Below, one piece after another: positions 54,894-63,517 of a DNA stretch of 64,000 nucleotides. Numbering within the stretch: the first letter of the stretch is position 1; each line of letters begins with the position of its first letter. Both the position numbers and the translations under genes were made by a program. The DNA lies in assembly GCA_025060595.1 (NCBI GenBank), contig JANXBX010000004.1, forward strand, positions 1 through 64,000. The letters are read 5' to 3'. The notes beneath the pieces are model-generated. The model saw only the letters and a program-made list of their open reading frames with translations. It ran no database searches and was not told where the DNA came from. This stretch comes from Synergistota bacterium (GTDB lineage: Bacteria > Synergistota > GBS-1).

Positions 54894-55776
54894 CCTCCTT
54901 CACTCTCCTTATTGCTCTTAACCTAGCACTCCTTGAACGTGGATTCGACAGCACTTCCTTCTTTGACGGAAACAGCGTTCCTTTAACTACAAATTCTGCA
55001 ACTTTTCCTTCACAAAGAGCTTTAAAAAGAAGTTTTACAATTCTATCCTCTAAAGAGTGATAAGATATAACGCAAATTACTCCTCCCACTTCTAAGAAAT
55101 CAAAAGATTTCCTTAAACCCTCTTCTAAAGAGTTAAGTTCATCGTTAACTGCTATTCTCAAAGCTTGAAAAACTCTCCTTGCAGGATGTTTCCCCATCTT
55201 CCTCTGCAAAGGTTTAGGCAAAGCTTTTCTTATAACTTCAACTAGATCTAAAGTGGTCTCTATTTTCTCTTTTTCTCTTCTTTCAACTATAGCTTTAGCT
55301 ATAATATAAGCGTTTCTTTCTTCTCCATAATCTTTAAAGAGTTTAACAAGTTGTTCTAAACTCGAATTATTAATTATATCTATCGCTTTCAATGAAGCAT
55401 CTGGTCCCATTCTCATATCTAGTGGACCATTTTTAATAAAACTAAATCCTCGCGTTTCATCATCTATCTGAAGGGAAGAAACCCCCAGATCAAAGAGTAC
55501 TCCTCTTACCTTCTTTATCCCTTGCGATTCGAGAACTACATCTATATCTCTAAAATTTGCCTGAATAAGCTTAACGTTATATCCACTTAAAAGAGTAGCT
55601 GCAATTTCAAGAGCTTTATTATCTCTATCTATCCCTATCAATAAACCATCAGGGAATATTTTCTCCGCTATCGCTTTAGCATGACCTCCTAATCCAACAG
55701 TAGCATCTATATAAATATCACCTGGTTTAGGGTCTAATATATTTATGACCTCCTCGAGCATCACAGGCACATGCAT
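54814..55776 (-). CDS. rsmH: 16S rRNA (cytosine(1402)-N(4))-methyltransferase
   Basis: SAM-dependent N4 methylation of C1402 in 16S rRNA. The 320 residues begin HVPVMLEEVINIL and carry YIDATVGLGGHAKAI (SAM motif, about 22-36), GVLFDLGVSSLQIDDETRGFSF, GPLDMRMGP, QALRIAVNDELNSLEEGL, and VISYHSLEDRIVK. The C-terminus runs about 30 residues past the usual RLRAIRR end, through the ftsL overlap. It starts 1 nt after the mraZ stop (TAGATG). Confidence 0.96.
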   Translation of the reverse strand: MHVPVMLEEVINILDPKPGDIYIDATVGLGGHAKAIAEKIFPDGLLIGIDRDNKALEIAATLLSGYNVKLIQANFRDIDVVLESQGIKKVRGVLFDLGVSSLQIDDETRGFSFIKNGPLDMRMGPDASLKAIDIINNSSLEQLVKLFKDYGEERNAYIIAKAIVERREKEKIETTLDLVEVIRKALPKPLQRKMGKHPARRVFQALRIAVNDELNSLEEGLRKSFDFLEVGGVICVISYHSLEDRIVKLLFKALCEGKVAEFVVKGTLFPSKKEVLSNPRSRSARLRAIRRVKEGEVFKSFNNSLDILRHSYCSTSNCKP

Positions 55777-56205
55777 CTAAAAAATCTCCTCTGCAACTTC
55801 CTCGAACCTAGGAAGCACATCGTTTTCATAAACGTCCCATCTATCCTTCGCCCAAATCTCCACCCTATTACCAACCCCTATTATGGCCACCTCTTTCTCA
55901 AGTTTTGCATACTCCCGAAGAGTCAGAGGAATTTGAATCCTACCTTGAGCATCAATAGAAACCATAGAAGCACCTGCCAAAAGAAGTCTTAGAAAAGCTC
56001 TGACCTCTTTTTTAGCAAAAGAAAGAGAGTTAAAGCTATTAACTATACCTTCCCACTCCTCTAACGGAAACAAAAACAAGCACCTATCAAGCCCCCGGGT
56101 TAGAACAGCTTCTTTCCCTAATTTTTCCCTCATACTTGCAGGGATAAAAACTCTTCCCTTATTATCCACACTAAAAAAATAAGCTCCTACAAAAGTTTTC
56201 ACCAC
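55777..56205 (-). CDS. mraZ: Transcriptional regulator MraZ
   Basis: AbrB-fold DNA-binding repressor or activator of the dcw cluster. The 142 residues hold two tandem SpoVT/AbrB-like repeats: FSVDNKGRVFIPASMREKLG (about 10-29) and VSIDAQGRIQIPLTLREYA (about 82-100). It is the first gene of the division cluster and binds direct repeats in its own promoter in known cases. The start is GTG; a second GTG follows directly. Three 10-nt repeats that look like its operator lie at and just upstream of the start. Confidence 0.95.
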   Translation of the reverse strand: MVKTFVGAYFFSVDNKGRVFIPASMREKLGKEAVLTRGLDRCLFLFPLEEWEGIVNSFNSLSFAKKEVRAFLRLLLAGASMVSIDAQGRIQIPLTLREYAKLEKEVAIIGVGNRVEIWAKDRWDVYENDVLPRFEEVAEEIF

Positions 56206-56228
56206 TTTCCACCACTTTTACCCACAAA
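56199..56228 (-). promoter_or_regulatory. Predicted MraZ operator: three 10-nt direct repeats
   Basis: On the minus strand three consecutive 10-mers read TTTGTGGGTA, AAAGTGGTGG, AAAGTGGTGA. The shared core is xxxGTGG with a 10-nt period. MraZ operators are known as tandem GTGG/TGGG-type boxes one helical turn apart (AAAGTG boxes in Mycoplasma, TGGGN5 repeats in E. coli). The last repeat covers the first two codons of mraZ, so binding would also sit on the start site. Confidence 0.65.
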
Positions 56229-56249
56229 GTTATCCACATGGGGATAAAA

Positions 56250-56615
56250 AAATAAAAGGCGGAAGCAACCCGTAAGCCGAGTTCTGTTTTAGGTAGCCAT
56301 CTATCTGGGGAACGGATCACTCCGTTCCTCAAGCAACCTACCCGAGGGAAGGGCGAGCAACCCTATCTCCCTCCTATTTGGTCTTGCTCCGGATGGGGTT
56401 TACCAAGCCTATCAGGTCGCCCTGATAGCTGGTGGGCTCTTACCCCACCTTTTCACCCTTGCCTCATTATAAAAATGAGGCGGTTTGTTTTCTGTGGCAC
56501 TTTCCTTGGGGTCGCCCCCACTGGGAGTTACCCAGCATCCTGCTCTGTGGAGCTCGGACTTTCCTCAAGGAGCAAATGGATCTCCTTGCGGCTACCCAGT
56601 TGCTTCCACCTTTTT
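56250..56615 (-). ncRNA. rnpB: RNase P RNA, bacterial type A-like
   Basis: Catalytic RNA that trims tRNA 5' ends. Minus-strand landmarks are the 5' GGTGGAAGCAAC, GAGGAAAGTCCGAGCTCC (universal CR-I), the P4 and J regions, and the 3' CAGAACTCGGCTTACGGG (CR-V). The ends pair to form P1 (GGTGGAAGCAAC with GTTGCTTCCGCC). A T-rich run (TTTTATTTTTTTAT) follows P1 and probably ends transcription. About 360 nt is a usual size. It lies between rph and mraZ. The exact ends are estimated. Confidence 0.95.
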
Positions 56616-56662
56616 ATATTTCAAGGTTCTAATAAGAATTGTAAACCAAGTATATACCCTAA

Positions 56663-56682
56663 CAAGGGACTCTTGTCCCTTG
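56663..56682 (-). terminator. Hairpin between rph and rnpB, weak terminator
   Basis: A perfect 8-bp stem (CAAGGGAC with GTCCCTTG) with a 4-nt loop begins 4 nt past the rph stop. The minus-strand sequence after it is TTAGGG, not a T run, so it may be an mRNA 3' stabiliser or processing site rather than a full terminator. Confidence 0.5.
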
Positions 56683-56685
56683 CTT

Positions 56686-57429
56686 TTAAGCGCTTATTTT
56701 CTCAGATATATCCCCTAAAACTCTTCTCTGAATTTCTATAATTTCTTTTATACCACACCAAGCCAAAGTTAATAGTTTCTCAAGAGTAGAGTGAGAAAAA
56801 GCTCTATGTTCAGCTGTTCCCTGAATTTCGATATATTCACCCTTATCATTCATGACCACGTTCAAATCAACCTCTGCTCTAAAATCTTCATCAAAGCAGA
56901 GATCCAAAAGAAATTCCCCATCGACTATACCCACGCTAACAGCAGCAACAAAAAACTTCACAGGGAACTCCTCAATAACTCCTTCCATATAAAGCTTATA
57001 TAAAGCTTCGGTAAGAGCAATAAATCCACCGTTTATAGAAGCTGTCCGTGTTCCACCATCAGCTTGAAGAACATCACAATCTATCCATACTGTCCTTTCA
57101 CCAAGCCTATCAAGATCAACAGCAGCCCTTAAGGCTCTACCAATCATCCTCTGTATTTCAAAAGATCTTCCAGACGCTCTCCCTTTAATCATATAATCTC
57201 TCGGTGTTCTAATTTGCGTAGATCTCGGCAACATAGCATATTCAGCTGTTATCCACCCTTTCCCAGAACCCTTCAGAAAAGGAGGAACCTTGTCCTCCAA
57301 ACTTGCTGTACATATAACTTGTGTATTTCCCATTTCTATCTTCACAGACCCTTCGGGATAAATCAGATACCCTCTTTCCATTTTGATAGGTCTAAGTTTT
57401 TCAGGACTTCTTCCATCTACCCTCGACAT
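56686..57429 (-). CDS. rph: Ribonuclease PH
   Basis: Phosphate-dependent 3' exonuclease that trims tRNA precursors. It has [20 protein letters not shown] at the start, [19 protein letters not shown], the active-site [41 protein letters not shown] and [18 protein letters not shown]. The ATG at 57429 matches the family start and avoids overlap with the GerMN gene; an upstream start at 57462 would add 11 residues. It is directly upstream of rnpB, so both tRNA-end processing activities are neighbours. Confidence 0.95.
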   Translation of the reverse strand: MSRVDGRSPEKLRPIKMERGYLIYPEGSVKIEMGNTQVICTASLEDKVPPFLKGSGKGWITAEYAMLPRSTQIRTPRDYMIKGRASGRSFEIQRMIGRALRAAVDLDRLGERTVWIDCDVLQADGGTRTASINGGFIALTEALYKLYMEGVIEEFPVKFFVAAVSVGIVDGEFLLDLCFDEDFRAEVDLNVVMNDKGEYIEIQGTAEHRAFSHSTLEKLLTLAWCGIKEIIEIQRRVLGDISEKISA

Positions 57430-57449
57430 ATATACGACCACTCCCCCAT

Positions 57450-58055
57450 TTAAAATTTCCATATAGGTTCAAGAGGAAGAGATATATCTACATGACCCTT
57501 AAGGGTATCCAAGACCTTCCCATCTACTAGGAACTGAACCATTCTGATCTCTGGAAAACTCTTACAAACAGAATTAACTATGCTATATATTGTCATAAGC
57601 TCAGCATTACTTCCGCCAGGATGATTCTTAATGATTTCAGAAGAAAAATCCAAAAAAAGTACCCCCTTACCAACAAACACATGCTTTAATTCCACTCCTT
57701 GAGGAATTACCCTCTCTCTAGACTCAGACAGTATTTTAAAAAGATCCTTAACCATTTCCTCAATACTACTTTCAACTATCTCTCTAGTTCCCTCTACTAA
57801 TTTCGCATACTGAGAATCTGGCAAGTACAGATAGATCAGCTTTTTGGATACTTCGGCCCTTTTTTCCTCTATCGAAGCCTTCTCAATTGGCATCTCCTTT
57901 ACGGCTTTTTCTTCTTTTAGGAAAAACCTATGCTTAACCATGTAACCTACAAGGTGATATCCCCCCCAAATGGCTATAAAAACTATCGCTATAGCAGCTA
58001 TAACCCTTCCCCATAGTATTCTCCTTCTATATTTTCTTCTCTCCGATCTTCTCAT
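57450..58055 (-). CDS. GerMN-domain membrane-anchored protein
   Basis: A 201-residue protein. A basic N-terminus ([11 protein letters not shown]) and a single membrane helix (about 15-36) are followed by a GerMN (sporulation/spore-germination) domain at about 70-195: [50 protein letters not shown]. GerMN domains occur in many non-sporulating envelopes and often sit next to amidase genes, as here, with the amidase_3 gene 15 nt upstream. It has no lipobox. It is probably peptidoglycan-associated. Confidence 0.88.
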   Translation of the reverse strand: MRRSERRKYRRRILWGRVIAAIAIVFIAIWGGYHLVGYMVKHRFFLKEEKAVKEMPIEKASIEEKRAEVSKKLIYLYLPDSQYAKLVEGTREIVESSIEEMVKDLFKILSESRERVIPQGVELKHVFVGKGVLFLDFSSEIIKNHPGGSNAELMTIYSIVNSVCKSFPEIRMVQFLVDGKVLDTLKGHVDISLPLEPIWKF

Positions 58056-58070
58056 GACACTAACCCTCCA

Positions 58071-59711
58071 TTACCTTATAGAAGAAAGATAAACGTCTAA
58101 TCCATCAGCTAATAGCAAAGCTATCCTTTTTTGCCAAGACGAGGTTCTTAACAGTTTTTCATCCTTTGGATTACTCATAAAACCAATCTCTACCAACACT
58201 GCGGGCATCGCTGCTCCTCTTAAAACAAAAAACGGTGCTTGAGCCACCCTCTTTACAGGAGTTTCTAAGTTACCTTTACTCAAAGCCTTATAAACTTCCT
58301 CTGCCAATTTGGAACTCTCGTTTATTTTTACATTCTTCATCATGTCCTCTAGGATTCTAACAAGCATTTCCGTTTTACGCTTAACCTCCTCACTACCTAA
58401 GCCTACCTCCATATTCTCTCTCAAAGCCACAGCCATTGCAGAAGAGTCGCTCGGCAAAGACATGTAATAAACTTCACTACCATTAACTGAAGAAGAAAAA
58501 CTAGCATTGCAATGAATGCTAATAAAAACATCAGCCCTCAGCTTATTAGCTATTTTCGTCCTTTCTTCTAATGGTATATAAATATCTTTGTCTCTCGTTA
58601 AGGCTACCCTATATCCCCGCTTTACCAATTCTTCTCTCAGATAAAGAGATATACTAAGAACAACATCCTTTTCCTTAGTACCCATTGGTCCAATTGTTCC
58701 AGGATCTGCGCCCCCATGTCCTGGATCTACAACTATAAGAAACTTACCCTTGCCCTTAACCTCTGCTTCTTCAGATCGAACAGAAATTCCCTGGGAAGGC
58801 CTTACTTCTGTAGCACTGGGAACTGGCGAAACAACCGAGGGAGAAGGCGCAGGTTGCCCTTTTCTTAATACATCCAACACAAGGCGAGGCGGTTGCTCTA
58901 AAATAAAATCTCTATAGATTGGGGTCCCCTCAACACCAACCTTTACCCTTGTCACACCTTCTCCAATTAAAATCTCAACATCTTTAACAAGACCATCCCT
59001 TATCTTGTAGACTTCCTCTTTTGAAGCTCTAACGGCCTTCAGGTTAACTACTATGTATCCGCCTTCAACCGAAATAGTATATTCCGGAATTTTAGAAAGA
59101 TCAAAAACAATCCTAGTATAATTATTAGCAGAATAATATCTAACATTAGATAAAGAGAGAGACACATCAGGTTTGGTTGGAAGTATGCTAACTGGCGTTG
59201 CAGATGTAGACGGAGAAGGAGATACTTCCTCTACCTTACCAGGCAAGGGTAAAGTTGGCTTTTCAGATTGAGAACCTGAAAAAGAAGGCTCTCTTCCAAG
59301 AAACAGCAAATTTTTACTAGGGTCAAATTTTATAGATGTATTGCTCAAGATAAAACTAAGTGGGACGTATATTTTATTACCGACGGCTTTAGGAAAATTA
59401 TCAAGAAGTTTGATCTTACCATCAACAAGAGCTGTTGGGTTATTTACCTGAAGTTGAAAAACTTTCTTCTCAATAACAAAACTGAAAGATCCATTTGTAG
59501 GATTATATTTAAAGTTTCCTCCTATAGCTTTAGCTAAATCTTCTGCAGAAACATAGTTTATACCATCAGAAACTATAATAGAGACGTTCCCCTTTTTCTC
59601 TCCATCGACAAACAAAGAAAGCTCTTGCCCTAAAACCCTATAGTGGGAAGCGAGAGAAAACAATAAGATTAAAAAAATTAAAAAGCTTTTTCGAAGCACC
59701 AAGAAACTCAC
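58071..59711 (-). CDS. amiC: N-acetylmuramoyl-L-alanine amidase with AMIN domain
   Basis: Exported zinc amidase of 546 residues that splits the glycan-peptide bond during cell separation. Order: signal peptide (about 1-29), a copper-amine-oxidase-N-like substrate-binding domain (about 32-130), a Pro/Ser-rich linker, an AMIN domain (about 185-280, IVFDLSKIPEYTISVEGGYI), a second Ser/Pro linker, and amidase_3 (about 325-545). Catalytic motifs are VDPGHGGADPG, SIHCNAS and VEIGFMSNP. It overlaps the pmbA stop by 4 nt and pairs with the GerMN gene downstream. Confidence 0.94.
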   Translation of the reverse strand: MSFLVLRKSFLIFLILLFSLASHYRVLGQELSLFVDGEKKGNVSIIVSDGINYVSAEDLAKAIGGNFKYNPTNGSFSFVIEKKVFQLQVNNPTALVDGKIKLLDNFPKAVGNKIYVPLSFILSNTSIKFDPSKNLLFLGREPSFSGSQSEKPTLPLPGKVEEVSPSPSTSATPVSILPTKPDVSLSLSNVRYYSANNYTRIVFDLSKIPEYTISVEGGYIVVNLKAVRASKEEVYKIRDGLVKDVEILIGEGVTRVKVGVEGTPIYRDFILEQPPRLVLDVLRKGQPAPSPSVVSPVPSATEVRPSQGISVRSEEAEVKGKGKFLIVVDPGHGGADPGTIGPMGTKEKDVVLSISLYLREELVKRGYRVALTRDKDIYIPLEERTKIANKLRADVFISIHCNASFSSSVNGSEVYYMSLPSDSSAMAVALRENMEVGLGSEEVKRKTEMLVRILEDMMKNVKINESSKLAEEVYKALSKGNLETPVKRVAQAPFFVLRGAAMPAVLVEIGFMSNPKDEKLLRTSSWQKRIALLLADGLDVYLSSIR

Positions 59712-61054
59712 TCCCCTCCAATCATTACATCCGAAACAAGTAAGGTGACTCCCCCCACATTACCGAAAAATATAAGATCTTTTCCCACATCCTCAATCTT
59801 ACTAAAAAGCTCTAAAATGTTTCCAGCTATACTAATTCCCTTAACCGGGAAAACCATCTCACCATTCTCTATCCATAGTCCAGAAACCCCTAGAGAAAAA
59901 TCTCCAGATATCAAGTTTACGGTATGCAAACCCATTACATCTACGACATACAATCCCCTTTTTACGCTTCTTAATATCTCCTCCGGACTTTTATCCCCAG
60001 GCATTACAAATAAATTAGTAATACCAACAGAAGGGACAGAGGCATACCCCCTTACAGCGTTACCCGTAGTTTCAACACCATCTTTAGATGCAGTATAAAG
60101 GTTATGGAGATAGGTCTTTAAGATGCCTTTTTCTATAACTTCCTTTCTCTTGGTTGGGAATCCTTCTCCATCAAATGGACTGCTACCCATCCCTCTATTT
60201 ATTGTTCCATCATCTATTAGAGAAAAATGACTAGAAGCAACTTTATCCCCTAACTTATTCGCAAGTAAGGATTTACCTTTTTGAACGTTTTCAGCTGAGA
60301 GAAGGGTAGCAAACAAAGATATAAAATCACAGGAAACCTCAGGAGACAACACTAAGGGAAGCCTCTGACTTTTTATACGTTTCCCCCCAAGCAGGTTTAC
60401 CGCCTTCTCAACAGTCTTTTCAACAACCTCAGACAAGTCCAAATCCTTAAAGAATCTCTTCTCTTGCCCATAATATCCCATCTCTTTTTCTCCTTCCCCA
60501 GAAGCTAAAACAGCAAGACCTACAGAAAAGAAGGTTCCCTCCTTACAAAGTAACATTCCTTCCGTATTAGCTAAAGCTATTTCGTATACACCATCATCGT
60601 ACTCCGCTTTTCTAATTTTTTCGATTTTGGGGTGAGATCCCTTAGCTCTTTCATAAAGTTCCTCAACAACAGAAACTTTTTCTGACTCACGAAAGGAGAA
60701 TATAGACCCATCAAAAATACATACCTCTGGATAATCCCCCGATGGAAATAGGAACTTTCTAAAAGGATCCGGAGAAGAAAGAGAAACACGTTTTAACGCT
60801 TCATCAGCTATACTTCTTAAAATATTAGGGTCAAAACTATTCGCGTGAGCAAAGCCCATTTTTCCATCTTTATCAATAACCCTTATTCCAACTCCTCCCC
60901 CTTTAGATTTCTCAAGATGCTCAAGACCATCATCACTTAAAGCAGCAGAAAAAACATCCTCATATACAACATAAGCTTCCGCAAAAAAAACGTTTTTAGT
61001 TTTTAAATAGTCCAAGATACTCGTTATCAAATCTAAATCTATCCACCTTGCCAT
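59708..61054 (-). CDS. pmbA: PmbA/TldE family protein
   Basis: A 448-residue member of the TldD/PmbA family, which act as a heterodimeric peptidase on unfolded peptides and microcins. GVGIRVIDKDGKMGFAHAN, AYDDG-type segments, ISGDFSLGVSGLWIENGEMVFPV and the C-terminal DVMIGGE fit PmbA (TldE). The HExxxH zinc site of TldD is absent, as expected for TldE. A TldD partner is not in the window. It overlaps the threonine aldolase gene by 16 nt. Confidence 0.9.
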   Translation of the reverse strand: MARWIDLDLITSILDYLKTKNVFFAEAYVVYEDVFSAALSDDGLEHLEKSKGGGVGIRVIDKDGKMGFAHANSFDPNILRSIADEALKRVSLSSPDPFRKFLFPSGDYPEVCIFDGSIFSFRESEKVSVVEELYERAKGSHPKIEKIRKAEYDDGVYEIALANTEGMLLCKEGTFFSVGLAVLASGEGEKEMGYYGQEKRFFKDLDLSEVVEKTVEKAVNLLGGKRIKSQRLPLVLSPEVSCDFISLFATLLSAENVQKGKSLLANKLGDKVASSHFSLIDDGTINRGMGSSPFDGEGFPTKRKEVIEKGILKTYLHNLYTASKDGVETTGNAVRGYASVPSVGITNLFVMPGDKSPEEILRSVKRGLYVVDVMGLHTVNLISGDFSLGVSGLWIENGEMVFPVKGISIAGNILELFSKIEDVGKDLIFFGNVGGVTLLVSDVMIGGE

Positions 61055-62088
61055 GATGATTCAACCACCTCTTTTATAGCTTCTGCAGCTTCAATAACGT
61101 CCTCCCTTGTAACATCTTTATGCGTAACAAGTCTAACCCTTCTTTTAGAAACCACACTTATCTTTATTCCTCTCTCCAAAAGCTTTTTAGCAAGCGTATA
61201 TGCATCTATTATACCAGGGAAAAGCATAAAATATACCATATTCGTTCTAACGGCCACAGGCTCTACAATTATTCCTTTTACCTCTGAAAGTTTTTTAGCA
61301 AGTATTTCTGCATTTTCATGATCCTCTTTCAATCTCTCGATCATCTTAGTCAAAGCTACTATACCACAAGCAGCTATAACGCCGGCCTGTCTCATCCCTC
61401 CACCCAAACGTTTCCTCATTTTACGAGCTTTCTCTATAAAATCTTTTCTACCAACTATCACTGATCCTATAGGAGCACTAAGTCCCTTAGAAAGACAAAA
61501 CATTAGCGCATCTACACGCTCTACCATTTTCGCAGGTTCTATACCTAAAGCAATGCAAGCATTAAAAATTCTAGCTCCATCAAGATAAAGCGGAATATCA
61601 TATTTGTTCGCTATATTAGCAACCTCATCTATATATTCCTTAGAGAGTGCAGTTCCACCAGCTCTATTATGCGTATTCTCTAACGTTATCAAAGCAGTTC
61701 GAGGAAAGTGAATGTTTTCAGGTCTTATAGCTTCTTCAAGCTCACTCAGGTTAAACATACCATTCTCATCATTAAGAGGGAAAACCTGGACCCCCGACAA
61801 AGCAGCTATAGCACCAACTTCGTAATTATATATGTGAGAGTTCTTGCCAACTACTATCTCATCTCCCCGCTGAGTATAAGTCATAACGGAAACCTGATTA
61901 GCCATTGTGCCAGAAACAACGAATAAAGCTGCTTCCTTTTTAAAAATAGAAGCTGCAAGCTCCTCAAGTTCATTAACTGTGGGGTCCTCTCTATAAACGT
62001 CATCACCAACCCTGGCTTTCATCATCGCTTCTCTCATTTCATCCGTAGGAGTAGTAACCGTATCACTTCTTAAATCTATTACTTTCAT
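61039..62088 (-). CDS. ltaE: Low-specificity L-threonine aldolase
   Basis: PLP enzyme that cleaves threonine or allo-threonine to glycine and acetaldehyde. The 349 residues show IDLRSDTVTTPTDEMREAM at the start, VGDDVYREDPTVNELE, ENTHNRAGGTAL, LDGARIFNACIALG and the Schiff-base Lys in CLSKGLSAPIGSVIVG (K near 203). It overlaps rarA and pmbA by 4 and 16 nt. It fits an amino-acid-using lifestyle. Confidence 0.96.
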   Translation of the reverse strand: MKVIDLRSDTVTTPTDEMREAMMKARVGDDVYREDPTVNELEELAASIFKKEAALFVVSGTMANQVSVMTYTQRGDEIVVGKNSHIYNYEVGAIAALSGVQVFPLNDENGMFNLSELEEAIRPENIHFPRTALITLENTHNRAGGTALSKEYIDEVANIANKYDIPLYLDGARIFNACIALGIEPAKMVERVDALMFCLSKGLSAPIGSVIVGRKDFIEKARKMRKRLGGGMRQAGVIAACGIVALTKMIERLKEDHENAEILAKKLSEVKGIIVEPVAVRTNMVYFMLFPGIIDAYTLAKKLLERGIKISVVSKRRVRLVTHKDVTREDVIEAAEAIKEVVESSWQGG

Positions 62089-63290
62089 CCTTTTACTCCT
62101 CCTTTATTTTTCTCCCAATAAGATGGAAAATAATAACACTTTTTCTTAACCATATATTCTTGGTTTACCCAACCTTCAGGATAATCATGAGGATATTTAT
62201 AATTTTGAGAACCAGGACGAAGATGCTCTGGAACGGGCTGTATTTCTCCCTTTTTTATATCCTCAAGTGCACTCTCAATACCCTTATAAGCAGAGTTACT
62301 TTTAGGAGCTAAAGCTATATACAAAGCAGCCTGTGCCAATGGAATTTTAGCCTCGGGCATTCCTATCCTTTCAACAGCTTCCATAGCAGCTGTAGCTACC
62401 AAAAGCGCCATAGGATCCGCATTACCTACATCTTCAGCAGCACATATCGCTATTCTTCTAGCTATAAACCGAGGGTCCTCACCACCAGAAATTAATCTTC
62501 CTAACCAATAAAGCGTCGCATCGGGATCACTACCTCTCATACTCTTTATAAAAGCAGAAATAACTGAATAATGCATATCCGCATCTTTATCATGAATTAT
62601 ATTAGCTCCTGAAGCAATATCTACATGAGCTTTTTCTATAGTTTTACTACCTTCAGACTTAGCTATGTAAAAAGAAAGCTCTAACCTATGCAGTAATGCC
62701 CTTGCATCACCAGCGGAAAGCCTAACAAGAAGATCAAGCGCTTCATCGCTTAGAGATACCCCTCTTCCACCCAATCCTCTTTTATCTCCCATTGCCCTTA
62801 GAGCTAATTCTCTTAACTCATCAGGAGATAATAACTCAAAATTAAAAACTATAACTCTCGATATTATAGGAGCATTAATCTCAAAGAATGGATTGTGAAC
62901 AGTTGTAGCTATAAAGATAAAGTCACCCCTTTCAAGATAAGGCATTAGTATATCCTGCTGAAGCTTATTAAAATGATATATTTCGTCTATAAATAATATA
63001 GACCTCAAACCCATCTTTTTAAATGAGATAGCCTTATCTATAGCATCTCTCAGCTCCTTAACTCCTGAAGTAGCTGCATTAAGCTCTATTAGTTGAGCTT
63101 CAAACTCCGAAGATAAAAGTCTTGCAGTTATCGTCTTTCCTACACCAGGAGGACCGTAGAAAATTAAGGAAGGAAGAAATCCTTGAGAAAGAAAACCTTT
63201 AAGGGCTTTTTTAACAACTCTTTGCCCTATTATTTCATCAAGGTTTCTAGGAACAAACCTATATGGTAGAGGTTTTTCCACATGCTTCAC
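62085..63290 (-). CDS. rarA: Replication-associated recombination protein RarA (MgsA)
   Basis: Clamp-loader-like AAA+ ATPase acting at stalled forks. The 401 residues begin PLPYRFVPRNLDEIIGQ and show Walker A YGPPGVGKTITARLL (about 44-58), Walker B ILFIDEIYHFNKLQQD (about 98-113), the sensor-1 region FIATTVHNPFFEI, and the C-terminal tetramerisation part with PEHLRPGSQNYKYPHDYPEGW. It is the first protein gene after 6S RNA; a similar link of 6S RNA with rarA is known in several bacteria. Confidence 0.96.
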   Translation of the reverse strand: MKHVEKPLPYRFVPRNLDEIIGQRVVKKALKGFLSQGFLPSLIFYGPPGVGKTITARLLSSEFEAQLIELNAATSGVKELRDAIDKAISFKKMGLRSILFIDEIYHFNKLQQDILMPYLERGDFIFIATTVHNPFFEINAPIISRVIVFNFELLSPDELRELALRAMGDKRGLGGRGVSLSDEALDLLVRLSAGDARALLHRLELSFYIAKSEGSKTIEKAHVDIASGANIIHDKDADMHYSVISAFIKSMRGSDPDATLYWLGRLISGGEDPRFIARRIAICAAEDVGNADPMALLVATAAMEAVERIGMPEAKIPLAQAALYIALAPKSNSAYKGIESALEDIKKGEIQPVPEHLRPGSQNYKYPHDYPEGWVNQEYMVKKKCYYFPSYWEKNKGGVKG

Positions 63291-63302
63291 CTCTATTAAA
63301 TT

Positions 63303-63476
63303 AAAAACCCCGCGGTGCCGTATGCCCGAGGTTTTGAACCCAGTCCCCTCACGTGGGTGCCCCTTCTATTACTTCCGCGCCGAAACGCTTCCGCAATAGA
63401 AAGTAGGCTCCCTTTGGTTCTGGTGTTGGCTCAAAACCCTCAATCCCTACACACGAACACCGCAGGGATCAATTCT
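63303..63476 (-). ncRNA. ssrS: 6S RNA
   Basis: A roughly 170-nt RNA that folds as one long rod mimicking an open promoter and binds sigma-70 RNA polymerase. The 5' arm CCCTGCGGTGTTCG (minus strand near 63455-63468) matches the 3' arm GGCACCGCGGGG (63307-63318). GGTTTTGAGCC near 63430-63440 pairs with GGTTCAAAACC near 63333-63343, around the central bubble. The 3' end runs into TTTTTAATTT. No protein frame of interest lies here. The ends are estimated from the promoter and the T run. Confidence 0.88.
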
Positions 63477-63482
63477 AGATAG

Positions 63483-63511
63483 ATTTTAACATATATTTTA
63501 AAAAATTGCAA
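63483..63511 (-). promoter_or_regulatory. Sigma-70-type promoter of 6S RNA
   Basis: On the minus strand TTGCAA (63506-63511), a 17-nt A/T-rich spacer and TAAAAT (63483-63488) stand about 7 nt before the predicted 6S RNA 5' end. It separates 6S RNA from bioY. Confidence 0.75.
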
Positions 63512-63517
63512 GTAAAA

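Noticed and set aside
56162-56238. Replication origin near mraZ, from DnaA-box matches
   Set aside because: Only two boxes, one coding, plus a lone third copy inside murE at 52872-52880; no box cluster, no unwinding element and no dnaA or dnaN nearby.
56432-56741. Three overlapping plus-strand open frames of 66-88 codons
   Set aside because: They lie over the conserved RNase P RNA on the other strand and encode nothing recognisable.
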